A DNA stretch of 64,000 bases from Nostoc sp. MS1 (lineage in GTDB: Bacteria; Cyanobacteriota; Cyanobacteriia; Cyanobacteriales; Nostocaceae): assembly GCF_019976755.1 (NCBI RefSeq), contig NZ_AP023441.1, positions 2,849,501 to 2,913,500 of the forward strand, in the 5' to 3' direction. Position numbers and translations under genes: made by a program. This document shows positions 35,915 to 43,951 of the stretch, piece after piece. The notes beneath the pieces were generated by a model. That model worked only from the letters and a program-made list of their open reading frames with translations. It ran no database searches and had not been told where the DNA came from. The stretch's first letter is position 1. Each line of letters opens with the position of its first letter.

Positions 35915-37015
35915 TCAGCGTTTGGATGCAGAAACTTTTTCGCTGGCTATGATGTGTATATCGATATTTTTTAGTAAGCGGACTAATGTTTGCGTTAAAG
36001 AACCTTTAAGGAACATTTGCCAACGAGAACGCTGACTTTCGCCAATGACTATTTGTGTAATACGATATTTTTCTGCAACTTGAGCGATCGCCTGAGCTAC
36101 ATTATTATTAGTCTCTCTAATGAAAGTGCCGTCAAATTCTTTACACAATTTCTCACAAGTATCTATGTGTAAGCTTTCTTCTTTAGTTAGGAAGCGTTCA
36201 GGATTAGCAACGAATAATACATATAAGGGTGCATTCATGTAGTTAGATATTCTTGCACCCCTGCGTAAAAGTTGTACTGAATTGGGGTAAGTAGATACAC
36301 AGACTAAAACTCGTTCATGAATGTTACAAAATTGTCCGTTGGGGATAGTGGCGATCGCTTCTTCTTCTACGTTGTCTGCTACTTCACGTAAGGCTAATTC
36401 CCGCAACGCAATTAAATTACGGCGTTGGAAAAAGTTATCCAGAGATTGTTGAATTTTCTGTGGTGCGTAAATCTTCCCTTCTAATAACCGTTCTTGTAAT
36501 GTTTCTGGTGTAACATCTATTACTATTATCTCGTCTGCATCATCAAGAATCCTATCGGCTACACGCTCCCTAACTACAACACCAGTAATTCTCGCTACTA
36601 CGTCATTGAGGCTTTCCAAATGCTGCACATTCATTGTGGAATAGACATCAATCCCTGCGGCTAAGATGACTTCCACATCTTCGTAGCGTTTTTCCCGTGG
36701 CGAACCAGGAACATTAGTATGAGCGAGTTCATCGACTAACACTAACTGGGGCGATCGCTTGATAATAGCCTCAGTATCCATTTCAGTTAATGTTAGTCCG
36801 CCTCTGACAATTTCCTGACGAGGTACAACTTCTAAACCTTCAGCTTTATCGGCTGTCTCCTTGCGTCCGTGGGTTTCTAAAAGCCCAATAACGACATCAA
36901 TCCCTTCTTGTTTAAGTGCGTGCGCTTCTTCTAGCATCCGGTAAGTTTTCCCTACACCCGGAGCCATACCAATAAATATTTTGTGCTTACCCCGTTTTAA
37001 TTGGTAATTTGTCAT
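35915..37015 (-). CDS. kdpD: Truncated KdpD (sensor N-terminal domain plus USP domain, no kinase)
   Basis: Corresponds only to the N-terminal cytoplasmic part of KdpD: the KdpD domain with Walker A GMAPGVGKT and DELAHTNVPGS, followed by a universal stress protein-like domain (VLVCVSTYPNSVQLLRRGAR ... ITQIVIGESQRSRW). The membrane helices, GAF and histidine kinase domains of enterobacterial KdpD are absent, and no kdpE follows. Truncated kdpD genes at the end of kdp operons are known in Anabaena. The ATG at 37015 is likelier than the TTG at 37039, whose extra codons lie in a TTGACTATGGACTAATGAC repeat. Confidence 0.9.
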   Translation of the reverse strand: MTNYQLKRGKHKIFIGMAPGVGKTYRMLEEAHALKQEGIDVVIGLLETHGRKETADKAEGLEVVPRQEIVRGGLTLTEMDTEAIIKRSPQLVLVDELAHTNVPGSPREKRYEDVEVILAAGIDVYSTMNVQHLESLNDVVARITGVVVRERVADRILDDADEIIVIDVTPETLQERLLEGKIYAPQKIQQSLDNFFQRRNLIALRELALREVADNVEEEAIATIPNGQFCNIHERVLVCVSTYPNSVQLLRRGARISNYMNAPLYVLFVANPERFLTKEESLHIDTCEKLCKEFDGTFIRETNNNVAQAIAQVAEKYRITQIVIGESQRSRWQMFLKGSLTQTLVRLLKNIDIHIIASEKVSASKR

Positions 37016-37048
37016 TAGTCCATAGTCAACAGTTAACAATTAAAAATC

Positions 37049-37654
37049 TTATCGATTTTGCTGATTATTCAAATCTTGCAAATCAAGAGCAGCGTTTAAG
37101 CGTAAAACATTGACTCCTGGTTCTCCAAAAATCCATAAAAACCTGCCATTAGTGTACTTATTAAGTAAAGGTAGAATTTCATCTGGTTGGATACCACGGG
37201 CGCGGGCTACTCTTTCTATTTGTTGTCTTGCTGCTTGAATAGAAATATGGGGATCTAAGCCTGAACCAGAACTATATATTAAATCTTCAACGGGTTGAAT
37301 ATTCTCATCGCGGAGTTGATTTGCTTCTTCAAGAATACGGTTTAATAGAGCCGGGTTGCTAGGAGCTAAATTACTACCACCAGATATACCAGTTGGTCTA
37401 GCTCTCCTTCCTTGACTATATCTTGTCACACTGGGACGACTATGAAAATACTTTTCGGAAGCGAATACTTGACCAATTAAAGCAGAACCAATTGGTTCCG
37501 CTCCTTCTATAGGGTAAATGATGCTACCGTTAGCTTGAGAGGGAAATAATCCTTGACCAACTACTAAAATAGCCAGAGGATAAATGATGGCTGTAATTAA
37601 CCAAAATATGAGAGTAATGCGAATTGCTTTTAAAAGTTCTCTAATGAGTGACAT
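37049..37654 (-). CDS. kdpC: K+-transporting ATPase subunit C
   Basis: Assembly and affinity subunit of the KdpFABC potassium pump. One N-terminal membrane helix (ITLIFWLITAIIYPLAILVVG) precedes a periplasmic domain with the family motifs SEKYFHSRPSVTRY, SGGSNLAPSNP and SGSGLDPHIS. The C-terminus NVLRLNAALDL is typical. It lies between the small kdpG gene and kdpD. Confidence 0.95.
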   Translation of the reverse strand: MSLIRELLKAIRITLIFWLITAIIYPLAILVVGQGLFPSQANGSIIYPIEGAEPIGSALIGQVFASEKYFHSRPSVTRYSQGRRARPTGISGGSNLAPSNPALLNRILEEANQLRDENIQPVEDLIYSSGSGLDPHISIQAARQQIERVARARGIQPDEILPLLNKYTNGRFLWIFGEPGVNVLRLNAALDLQDLNNQQNR

Positions 37655-37726
37655 ATAAAATTTTCCGGCTACTGTTGAAGTTTTAATTTTGTAGTTGTAG
37701 ATTTCCCTTCAATTTATTTAGCATCA

Positions 37727-37921
37727 TTAAAAGCGTTCTGGCTGAAAAACGACGGTAAATAAGTAAATGACAAGTGCAGTTAGCACTAATGCTAATACGC
37801 GAAAAGCCCAAGCAGAGGTTTGATTTACAGTAATCCCCGTAACCGCATAAGCTGCTGGATGAAAGAGCAGATACACACCGAGAGTAATTGCGATCGCTAA
37901 TAATAAATGTTGTTTACGCAT
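37727..37921 (-). CDS. kdpG: Small Kdp subunit (KdpG/KdpF-like)
   Basis: A 64-residue protein with two membrane segments. Its C-terminus LALVLTALVIYLFTVVFQPERF resembles KdpF, the small stabilising peptide of the pump, while the N-terminal extension with a first helix is specific to cyanobacteria. In Anabaena the gene in this position between kdpB and kdpC is called kdpG. The symbol is assigned by position and similarity to KdpF. Confidence 0.8.
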   Translation of the reverse strand: MRKQHLLLAIAITLGVYLLFHPAAYAVTGITVNQTSAWAFRVLALVLTALVIYLFTVVFQPERF

Positions 37922-37989
37922 AGTTAGTTAATAGTCAATAGTCCATAGTCATTAGTTCTTCTCCTCCTCATCTCTTTTATCTCACTACT

Positions 37990-40089
37990 TCACGCCAACC
38001 CAACGAGGGTAATTAACACATCGATCAATTTAATGGCGATAAATGGGACGATAACTCCACCTAAGCCATAGATTAAAATGTTGCGTTGTAGTAATTGATT
38101 AGCAGTAAGAGGTCGAAACTGTACACCTTTCAAAGCTAAGGGTATGAGAGCGGGAATAATTAGGGCATTGTAGATTAACGCAGATAGTACGGCAGAATTG
38201 GTACTGGTTAAGTTCATAATATTGAGGCTTTGCAGATTAGCCGATGCAAAGATGACGGGAATAATTGCAAAGTATTTAGCAATATCGTTAGCAATGGAAA
38301 ATGTGGTTAATGCGCCCCGCGTAATCAGTAATTGTTTACCAATACCGACAATATCAATCAATTTTGTGGGATCTGAGTCCAAATCAACCATGTTGGCGGC
38401 TTCTTTGGCGGCTTGGGTTCCTGTATTCATGGCTACACCGACATTAGCCTGGGCTAAGGCTGGGGCATCGTTGGTTCCGTCTCCTGTCATGGCTACGAGT
38501 TTGCCTTGGGCTTGTTCTCGTTGGATGACGCTAATTTTATCTTCCGGGGTGGCTTCGGCAATGAAATCATCAACTCCAGCTTCTTGGGCAATGACAGAAG
38601 CGGTGATGCGGTTGTCACCAGTGAGCATGATTGTACGTACACCCATGCGCCGCAATTGGTCAAAACGCTCTCGAATGCCAGATTTCACAATGTCTTTGAG
38701 GTAGATAACACCGTAGATTTCGTTATCTAAACAGACTGCTAGAGGTGTACCTCCCTGTTGGGAAACTCGCTCAAAGGCTGTATCTAACTCTGGGGTAGTT
38801 CCTCCATTGCGCGATCGCACAAATCCCTTAATCGCTCCGACTGCTCCCTTCCGCGCTTCCCTTCCACCCGGTAGGTTAGTACCACTCATGCGTGTTTTGG
38901 CGGAAAACTCTACGCCTTGGGCTAGGTTGGTGTCGAGGTCATACCTTACACCAAATTTCTCAGCTAGACGAACAATAGATTTACCTTCAGGTGTATCATC
39001 AAAGACACTAGCAGCCCAAGCAACGCTGGCTAATTCTTCGATGGAATGACCGTTGATAGGGATAAACTCCTCTGCCAAGCGATTACCCAAGGTGATAGTG
39101 CCAGTTTTATCTAATACTAGAGTGTTCACATCACCGCAAGCTTCCACAGCCCGTCCTGAAGTAGCAATAACGTTGAATTGGGCGACTCTATCCATACCCG
39201 CAATACCGATCGCACTGAGTAAACCGCCAATGGTAGTGGGGATCAATGCAACTAACAGGGCAATCAAAATTGAGACATTGACTGGAGTATCGGCGTAGTA
39301 GGCAAATATAGGTAAGGTGGCGACAACAAATAAAAATACCAAGCTCAACACAGCCAGCAATACCGTCAAAGCAATTTCATTTGGCGTTTTTGTCCGTTCC
39401 GCACCTTCTACTAAAGCAATCATCCGGTCAATAAAACCTTTACCTGGGTCAGCCGTTATTCTGACAATGAGTTCATCAGAAATAATCCGCGTACCACCAG
39501 TAACGGAACTGGCAATATCTGAGCCTGATTCCTTGAGGACTGGGGCTGATTCTCCGGTAATTGCCGATTCATCAACTGAGGCGACACCCATAATTACTTC
39601 CCCATCGGCGGGAATGATGTCACCAGCTACTACATATACAGTGTCGCCTTGTTTGAGGTTGGTGGAAGGGACATCTGTAATTGTGCCATCGGGTGAAAGT
39701 AATTTGGCGAGGGTTTCCGATTTGGTTGAGCGCAAAGCATCAGCTTGGGCTTTCCCTCTACCCTCGGCTACGGCTTCGGCAAAGTTGGCGAACCAAACAG
39801 TAAAGAACAAAATCGCTGTTAAGATGCCATTGAAAAGCTGGGGATTTTTCTGCTGAGTCGGGCCGAATAAATTAGGTTGAATTGTGAGTGATAAAGTGAT
39901 GAGCGTTCCCACCCACACCAAAAACATCACAGGATTTTTAATGGCTAATTTGGGATTGAGTTTAACAAAAGCATCCCTAATTGCCCGGAGGTAAATACCT
40001 TTGGTTTTGATTTTAGCTTTCTTGCGTGCCTGACGGCGATCGCTTGGGCGAGAACGGGTTTTATTTTTTGGGGTAGGTGCAGCGTTCAT
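37990..40089 (-). CDS. kdpB: K+-transporting P-type ATPase subunit B
   Basis: Catalytic P-type ATPase of the high-affinity potassium pump. The phosphorylated Asp is in LDKTGTITLGN; the TGES-type actuator loop is AITGESAPVL; the nucleotide and hinge motifs include MLTGDNRITASVIAQEAGVDDF and VAMTGDGTNDAPALAQA. Length 699 is normal for KdpB. The 96-bp gap to kdpA is filled with GGGAGTAGGGAGTGGGG repeats, which lie right at the kdpB start and may affect its translation. Confidence 0.97.
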   Translation of the reverse strand: MNAAPTPKNKTRSRPSDRRQARKKAKIKTKGIYLRAIRDAFVKLNPKLAIKNPVMFLVWVGTLITLSLTIQPNLFGPTQQKNPQLFNGILTAILFFTVWFANFAEAVAEGRGKAQADALRSTKSETLAKLLSPDGTITDVPSTNLKQGDTVYVVAGDIIPADGEVIMGVASVDESAITGESAPVLKESGSDIASSVTGGTRIISDELIVRITADPGKGFIDRMIALVEGAERTKTPNEIALTVLLAVLSLVFLFVVATLPIFAYYADTPVNVSILIALLVALIPTTIGGLLSAIGIAGMDRVAQFNVIATSGRAVEACGDVNTLVLDKTGTITLGNRLAEEFIPINGHSIEELASVAWAASVFDDTPEGKSIVRLAEKFGVRYDLDTNLAQGVEFSAKTRMSGTNLPGGREARKGAVGAIKGFVRSRNGGTTPELDTAFERVSQQGGTPLAVCLDNEIYGVIYLKDIVKSGIRERFDQLRRMGVRTIMLTGDNRITASVIAQEAGVDDFIAEATPEDKISVIQREQAQGKLVAMTGDGTNDAPALAQANVGVAMNTGTQAAKEAANMVDLDSDPTKLIDIVGIGKQLLITRGALTTFSIANDIAKYFAIIPVIFASANLQSLNIMNLTSTNSAVLSALIYNALIIPALIPLALKGVQFRPLTANQLLQRNILIYGLGGVIVPFIAIKLIDVLITLVGLA

Positions 40090-40132
40090 GGTGGGGAGTA
40101 GGGAGTAGGGAGTGGGGAGTGGGGAGTGGGGA
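40082..40132. repeat. GGGAGT(A/G)-type tandem repeats at the kdpB start
   Basis: Six to seven units of GGGAGTA or GGGAGTG just upstream of the kdpB ATG on the minus strand. The same repeat family occurs in the priA and gcvP coding regions and in the leader of the binding lipoprotein at 6.8 kb. Confidence 0.75.
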
Positions 40133-40185
40133 AAGAGAAAGGGAGTAATTATTTTCTCCTCTGCTCCTCTGCTCCCCTGCCTCTT

Positions 40186-41871
40186 CTAACTACCAGAGGC
40201 TAGTTTAAATGCTTCGGCGATGGGACCTAAAGCAAGGACGGGGAAGAAGGTTAAGACTCCTAATATCAAAACTATGCCGGCGGTGACGGTGGTAAATAGT
40301 AGGGAATCTGTCTTTAAGGTTCCTGGGGTTTGGGGTACAGTTTGCTTACGGGACATACTGTCAGCCAAGAGTAGCATTGCCACAATTGGAACGTAGCGTC
40401 CGATGAAAATGCTAACGCTGGTGCTGAGATTCCACCAGAGGGTATTGTCTCCCAGTCCTTCTAAGCCGGAACCATTGTTAGCACTGGCTGAGGCGTACTC
40501 ATAAACTACCTGGGAAATGCCGTGGTAGCCAGGGTTAGTAATACCCGCAAGAGAAAAAGGATAGGCTAGGGCGATCGCACTGGGAATTAAAACTACTATG
40601 GGGTGAATTAGTAATATTAAGCTGGCGAGAACGATTTCACGTTTCTCAATTTTGCGTCCAAAGATTTCTGGGGTACGTCCTACCATTAATCCTGTCAAAA
40701 ATACGGTGAGAATCAGGTAAATAAATAGGTAAGCTGTGCCAGTTCCCTGTCCACCCCAAATTATTTGTAAGAATAAGTTAAATAAAGTCGCAAATAGTCC
40801 TTGAGGCATTAAAGCATCGTGCATACCGTTGACTGCGCCGCACATGGTGGCGCTTGTCATCACTGCCCATAATGCTGTTTCTGCCCAACCAAAGCGCAAT
40901 TCTTTGCCTTCTAGATTCGGTTTCTCTATTCCTAAAGAGCCGTTAACTAGAGGATTTCCTTGTAGTTCGCCAGTTGCGGCTACCCACACCAGAATTACAA
41001 ATACGATAAAGACCATCCAAAACAACAGCCAAGCCTGTTTGATATTTTTGGCAAATACTCCGTATGTATAAATCATGGCTGCGGGGATCGCAATCATGGC
41101 AATGCTTTCTATCAAGTTAGTCGCACCGTTGGGATTTTCAAAAGGATGAGCGGAGTTAGCTGCAAAAAAACCACCGCCGTTTTCACCCAACATTTTGATC
41201 ATCTCGAAGGATGCTACCGGGCCTCTGGCAATATATTGTGTTCCACCTTCTAGGGTAGTTATAGTTAATGTTGGGCCTAATGTTTGGGGTACGCCTAACA
41301 AAACTAAGACGATCGCACCAATTACCGAGATGGGCAATAATATTCTGGTGATCCCACGGGTGAGATCAATATAGAAATTTCCTAGCTTTTTACCTGTTAA
41401 ACCACGAATAAAAGCAATACCGACTGCTAAACCAGTAGCGGCTGAGGTAAACATCAAAAATCCCAAAGCTGCTACTTGGGAGAAGTAACTGAGGGTTGTC
41501 TCACCAGCGTAGTGTTGCTGGTCAGTATTGGTGACAAAGGAAATTACTGTATGCAGTAGAATATCCCAGCGAGGTACACCTAAACCGTTAGGATTCCACG
41601 GTAATAACCTTTGATAATGTATCAGTGAATATACTAAAATACCCATGAATAGGTTAGTGTACAGTATTGCGCGGATATACTGCCAACCATTCATGTCATC
41701 TTTAGGACGAACACCCGATATTACATAGATACTGCGCTCTATTGGGTTCATTAAAGGATCGAGTATCGTTCTTTCTCCCAAGAACACACGCGCTATGTAT
41801 CTACCCAAAACGGGGGTAATTGCTATGACAATACATAGCATTAAGCCGATTTGTAACAAACCTTGTCCCAT
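40186..41871 (-). CDS. kdpA: K+-transporting ATPase subunit A
   Basis: Potassium channel-like subunit that binds and translocates K+. It has about ten membrane helices and four pore-like selectivity regions, including FVTNTDQQHYAGE, GENGGGFFAANSAHPFENPN and ASASANNGSGLEGL. It is the first gene of the kdp operon (kdpA-B-G-C-D). A pair of overlapping palindromes lies about 300 bp upstream. Confidence 0.97.
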   Translation of the reverse strand: MGQGLLQIGLMLCIVIAITPVLGRYIARVFLGERTILDPLMNPIERSIYVISGVRPKDDMNGWQYIRAILYTNLFMGILVYSLIHYQRLLPWNPNGLGVPRWDILLHTVISFVTNTDQQHYAGETTLSYFSQVAALGFLMFTSAATGLAVGIAFIRGLTGKKLGNFYIDLTRGITRILLPISVIGAIVLVLLGVPQTLGPTLTITTLEGGTQYIARGPVASFEMIKMLGENGGGFFAANSAHPFENPNGATNLIESIAMIAIPAAMIYTYGVFAKNIKQAWLLFWMVFIVFVILVWVAATGELQGNPLVNGSLGIEKPNLEGKELRFGWAETALWAVMTSATMCGAVNGMHDALMPQGLFATLFNLFLQIIWGGQGTGTAYLFIYLILTVFLTGLMVGRTPEIFGRKIEKREIVLASLILLIHPIVVLIPSAIALAYPFSLAGITNPGYHGISQVVYEYASASANNGSGLEGLGDNTLWWNLSTSVSIFIGRYVPIVAMLLLADSMSRKQTVPQTPGTLKTDSLLFTTVTAGIVLILGVLTFFPVLALGPIAEAFKLASGS

Positions 41872-42317
41872 TTATTTCATACCCAAAGCCAATGGAATGT
41901 CATGAAACTAATTATTAGATATAAAAAATAACCTGTTTACTGAGAAGAGTGTGAGCAATTTGGCAACTTCTGCGATCGCTCAACTAACTCTACATAAATT
42001 ACTTGTTTAAACCATAACTATTTTTTACTTGCTGTTTAAAGTCTCCATCAAGAATAGTTAAATTTACTTTTACACATATATTTGACTTATTAACACTCCT
42101 GTTTATACAACACATCCACAAGATTGGCTACTGAATGGTTGTAATAATTACCTGATGGCAAATTAACTAAAAGTATAATATTATACAAAATTTTGTATAT
42201 GCTCAGGATGAATATAGGATCTAACTTTTAATAGTTTTGAGGAATAAACATATTAAGAAATAATAGCTAAGTAGAAGGACTAAATTAAACCTACTTACTA
42301 TTAAATTTAAAAAGAAT
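41872..42317. promoter_or_regulatory. Divergent kdpA / FAD-monooxygenase promoter region with overlapping palindromes
   Basis: No gene in about 450 bp. GTATAATATTATAC (42173-42186) and TACAAAATTTTGTA (42184-42197) are both perfect 14-bp palindromes and overlap by three bases. They lie 120 bp before the plus-strand monooxygenase and 300 bp before kdpA, and could bind a dimeric regulator of either gene. Because the sequence is very AT-rich, chance cannot be excluded. Confidence 0.4.
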
Positions 42318-43802
42318 ATGTGTGCAGAACAATATAATCATCAAAGTGTGTTAATTGTCGGTGGAGGCCCGGCTGGTTTTGCTACTGCATTAATGTTGGC
42401 TAAACGCGGTTGGACTGATATCACAGTTCTAGAACAAAGAAGCACAGCAGATTACTATGAACCAGACAAGTCCTTTAATTATCTAATTGATGGTCGGGGT
42501 CAAAAGTTCACAGATTATCTAGGAATGACTTCTAAACTGTCAGCAATAGGCGTTTCCACCCAAAATTTTTACTTAACAAGAATAGCCCCAGATGGTAGCA
42601 AGAAATTATCAAAGTTGCCTATTGTAGACCCTAAGCGAAAAACTTCTTATTGGATTACAAGAAAGGCTTTTGTCAGAATGTTGTATCAGGAAATTGAACA
42701 TAATTGGCAAAATTATATCAAAGTATTGTTCAATGCTAAATGTGTCGAAATTAACAAGATACCTGTCAATCACAATGAAGACAAACTAGATGTTATTGCT
42801 GAGGTCGGTAAGGATAATTTTATTAAATTTGCACCTAGTCTTCTAGTTGGTTGTGATGGTCTTCGTTCTGTAGTTCGCAATACCTTGGCAGAGTGGGATA
42901 CCTCCGGGTTGAATAAATTTCAGATGCAGCTTTTCCCCTCTGATAGTGCTGGTTTGAGGTATAAAGTTTTAAGCTTACCACCGAAGCTACCTTTGGACAA
43001 CAAGGGTGAAGAAGATACCGTAAGTGAAATGGCTTATGTTGTTATGGGCGTATTGCGTCATCCTCAGCGTTCTTTACGTCTTGGTTTATTACCTGTAAAA
43101 GACCCAGAGGAACCACGGACAGCAAATGTTATAAATAAACCAGACCATGAGGTTTGGAATTTAAAAGATGGCGAGGCAATTTACAGCTTTTTTGAGAAAT
43201 CTTTTCCTCAATTACCCTTAGACAAAATATTATCCCCAGAAGAAGCAGACCGTTTTGCTAAAAGTGAAGGCGGTTATTTCCCGAAACCTCAATACTGTTC
43301 TGGACTCCAATTTTTACTGAGACACAAGCCAGAAAGTAAAGATGCTTCAGCTATTGGGGTAGTGCTGTTAGGTGATACTATTCATTGCTTCCCGCCAGAT
43401 ATCGGACAGGGAGTAAACTCAGCGTTAGAAGATGTTCTTGTTCTGGATGAAGCGCTTTCTCAGACGAATGATGACATCTCCCAAGCACTACCTTTATATG
43501 AGTCCTTGCGAGTTGCTGATAGCAAAGCTTTAATTAGGCTTGTCCAAATTGCTTTTCCCTGGCAATACGGTCAAGACCCCTTCCGCTCTAAGCTATGGAG
43601 TATCAAGTTGTTTCTCAAGCTTGCACTCAGTCGCCTCTTACCCTTCCTACTCAGTCCACCAGCATATTTCCTCGTCCGAAATTACCAGCTTTCTTACCAA
43701 GAAATTCTGTTTAGAGTCGAGCGTACCAACAAAATTCTCTACGTACTTGGGCTAATAATATTGTGTGGATTGTTAGTTGTGGGCGATCTCTGGCGATTAT
43801 AA
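42318..43802 (+). CDS. FAD-dependent monooxygenase (kynurenine 3-monooxygenase-like)
   Basis: Class A flavin hydroxylase pattern: FAD motif VLIVGGGPAGFATALMLAKRG near the N-terminus, middle DG motif LLVGCDGLRSVVRN, and second FAD motif VVLLGDTIHCFPPDIGQGVNSALEDVLVLDEAL. Two hydrophobic stretches close to the C-terminus (RLLPFLLSPPAYFLV and ILYVLGLIILCGLLVVG) suggest membrane attachment, as in kynurenine 3-monooxygenase. Substrate uncertain. Transcribed divergently from kdpA. Confidence 0.82.
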   Translation: MCAEQYNHQSVLIVGGGPAGFATALMLAKRGWTDITVLEQRSTADYYEPDKSFNYLIDGRGQKFTDYLGMTSKLSAIGVSTQNFYLTRIAPDGSKKLSKLPIVDPKRKTSYWITRKAFVRMLYQEIEHNWQNYIKVLFNAKCVEINKIPVNHNEDKLDVIAEVGKDNFIKFAPSLLVGCDGLRSVVRNTLAEWDTSGLNKFQMQLFPSDSAGLRYKVLSLPPKLPLDNKGEEDTVSEMAYVVMGVLRHPQRSLRLGLLPVKDPEEPRTANVINKPDHEVWNLKDGEAIYSFFEKSFPQLPLDKILSPEEADRFAKSEGGYFPKPQYCSGLQFLLRHKPESKDASAIGVVLLGDTIHCFPPDIGQGVNSALEDVLVLDEALSQTNDDISQALPLYESLRVADSKALIRLVQIAFPWQYGQDPFRSKLWSIKLFLKLALSRLLPFLLSPPAYFLVRNYQLSYQEILFRVERTNKILYVLGLIILCGLLVVGDLWRL

Positions 43803-43951
43803 CAGTTGACAATTGACAATTGACAGTTGTCCATAAGAAAGGGCAAAGGGTAAGGGGTAAAGGATTTTCATTCTTACCTTTCACCTTTCACCTTTTCCCT
43901 CTTAAATCTCCCTCATCTCCCTTATCTCCCCCCACTCCCCACTCCCTTTCA

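Noticed and set aside
39317..39856. Long open frame (179 codons) on the plus strand antisense to kdpB.
   Set aside because: It lies entirely inside the well-supported kdpB gene, has no ribosome site and a composition expected of an antisense frame.
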